NCBI GenBank assembly: GCA_003663525.1
Contig: QMUF01000025.1
Location: 1 to 14,589 of the forward strand
DNA: 14,589 nucleotides
Source: Thermococci archaeon
Lineage (GTDB): Archaea; Methanobacteriota_B; Thermococci; Thermococcales; Thermococcaceae
Direction: 5' to 3'
The position numbers and the translations under genes were made by a program. Of this stretch, positions 14,553 to 14,589 are shown in pieces. Position 1 is the first letter of the stretch. Each line of letters begins with the position of its first letter. Below the pieces are notes generated by a model that had not been told where the DNA came from, did no database searches, and was given only the letters and a program-made list of their open reading frames with translations.

Positions 14553-14589
14553 TGACGTCACCAAATCAGATTATATCACCTTCACAACC

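Noticed and set aside
1..14589. CRISPR arrays, tRNA/rRNA genes, intact transposases or a defence island.
   Set aside because: No regularly spaced direct repeats, no tRNA T-loop GTTCRANNC cloverleaf, no rRNA segments and no transposase motifs were found; gene content is mostly housekeeping.

Overview
The window looks like chromosomal core sequence of a low-GC Thermococcales archaeon (Pyrococcus/Thermococcus type). The evidence is archaeal information-processing genes (ribosomal protein S8e, transcription factor TFE, a NOG1-type GTPase), AT-rich BRE/TATA-like promoters, GGAGGTGAT-type Shine-Dalgarno sequences about 4-7 nt from most starts, and oligo-T stretches after genes. Genus and species cannot be fixed from the sequence alone.

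Left part (1-4.6 kb): an Lrp/AsnC-family regulator, then a complete Mn-dependent ureohydrolase (agmatinase/guanidinobutyrase type). Facing the ureohydrolase is a 3'-truncated relic of a PLP-dependent alanine-racemase-fold gene. Next come rps8e and a membrane-anchored coiled-coil protein with two C-terminal zinc ribbons. That gene converges on, and overlaps by 38 bp, the end of a leftward NOG1-family GTPase.

Middle (4.4-11 kb): a leftward run tldD -> tldE(pmbA) -> an unlisted 40-codon ORF -> NOG1-family GTPase, with overlapping or closely spaced junctions. A rightward PfkB-family sugar/nucleoside kinase follows. It meets tail to tail, overlapping by 3 bp, with a leftward three-gene ABC-2 exporter operon (ATPase, permease, permease) whose genes overlap each other.

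Right part (11-14.6 kb): a GC-rich segment of about 270 nt without a credible gene. It has a strong TATA-like box and several exact stems with GTAA tetraloops, and I regard it as a structured non-coding RNA. Part of it resembles the right end/omega-RNA of an IS200/IS605 TnpB element, and another part resembles a hammerhead core that fails at a key base pair. This is the most interesting part of the window. It is followed by a small conserved-looking protein of unknown function, TFE, a DUF2110-type protein next to TFE, and a leftward polytopic membrane protein with a signal peptide and an extracytoplasmic domain.

Most of the window is ordinary housekeeping sequence. The candidates worth a second look are the structured RNA, the racemase relic, and the small ORF translationally linked to the NOG1-type gene.
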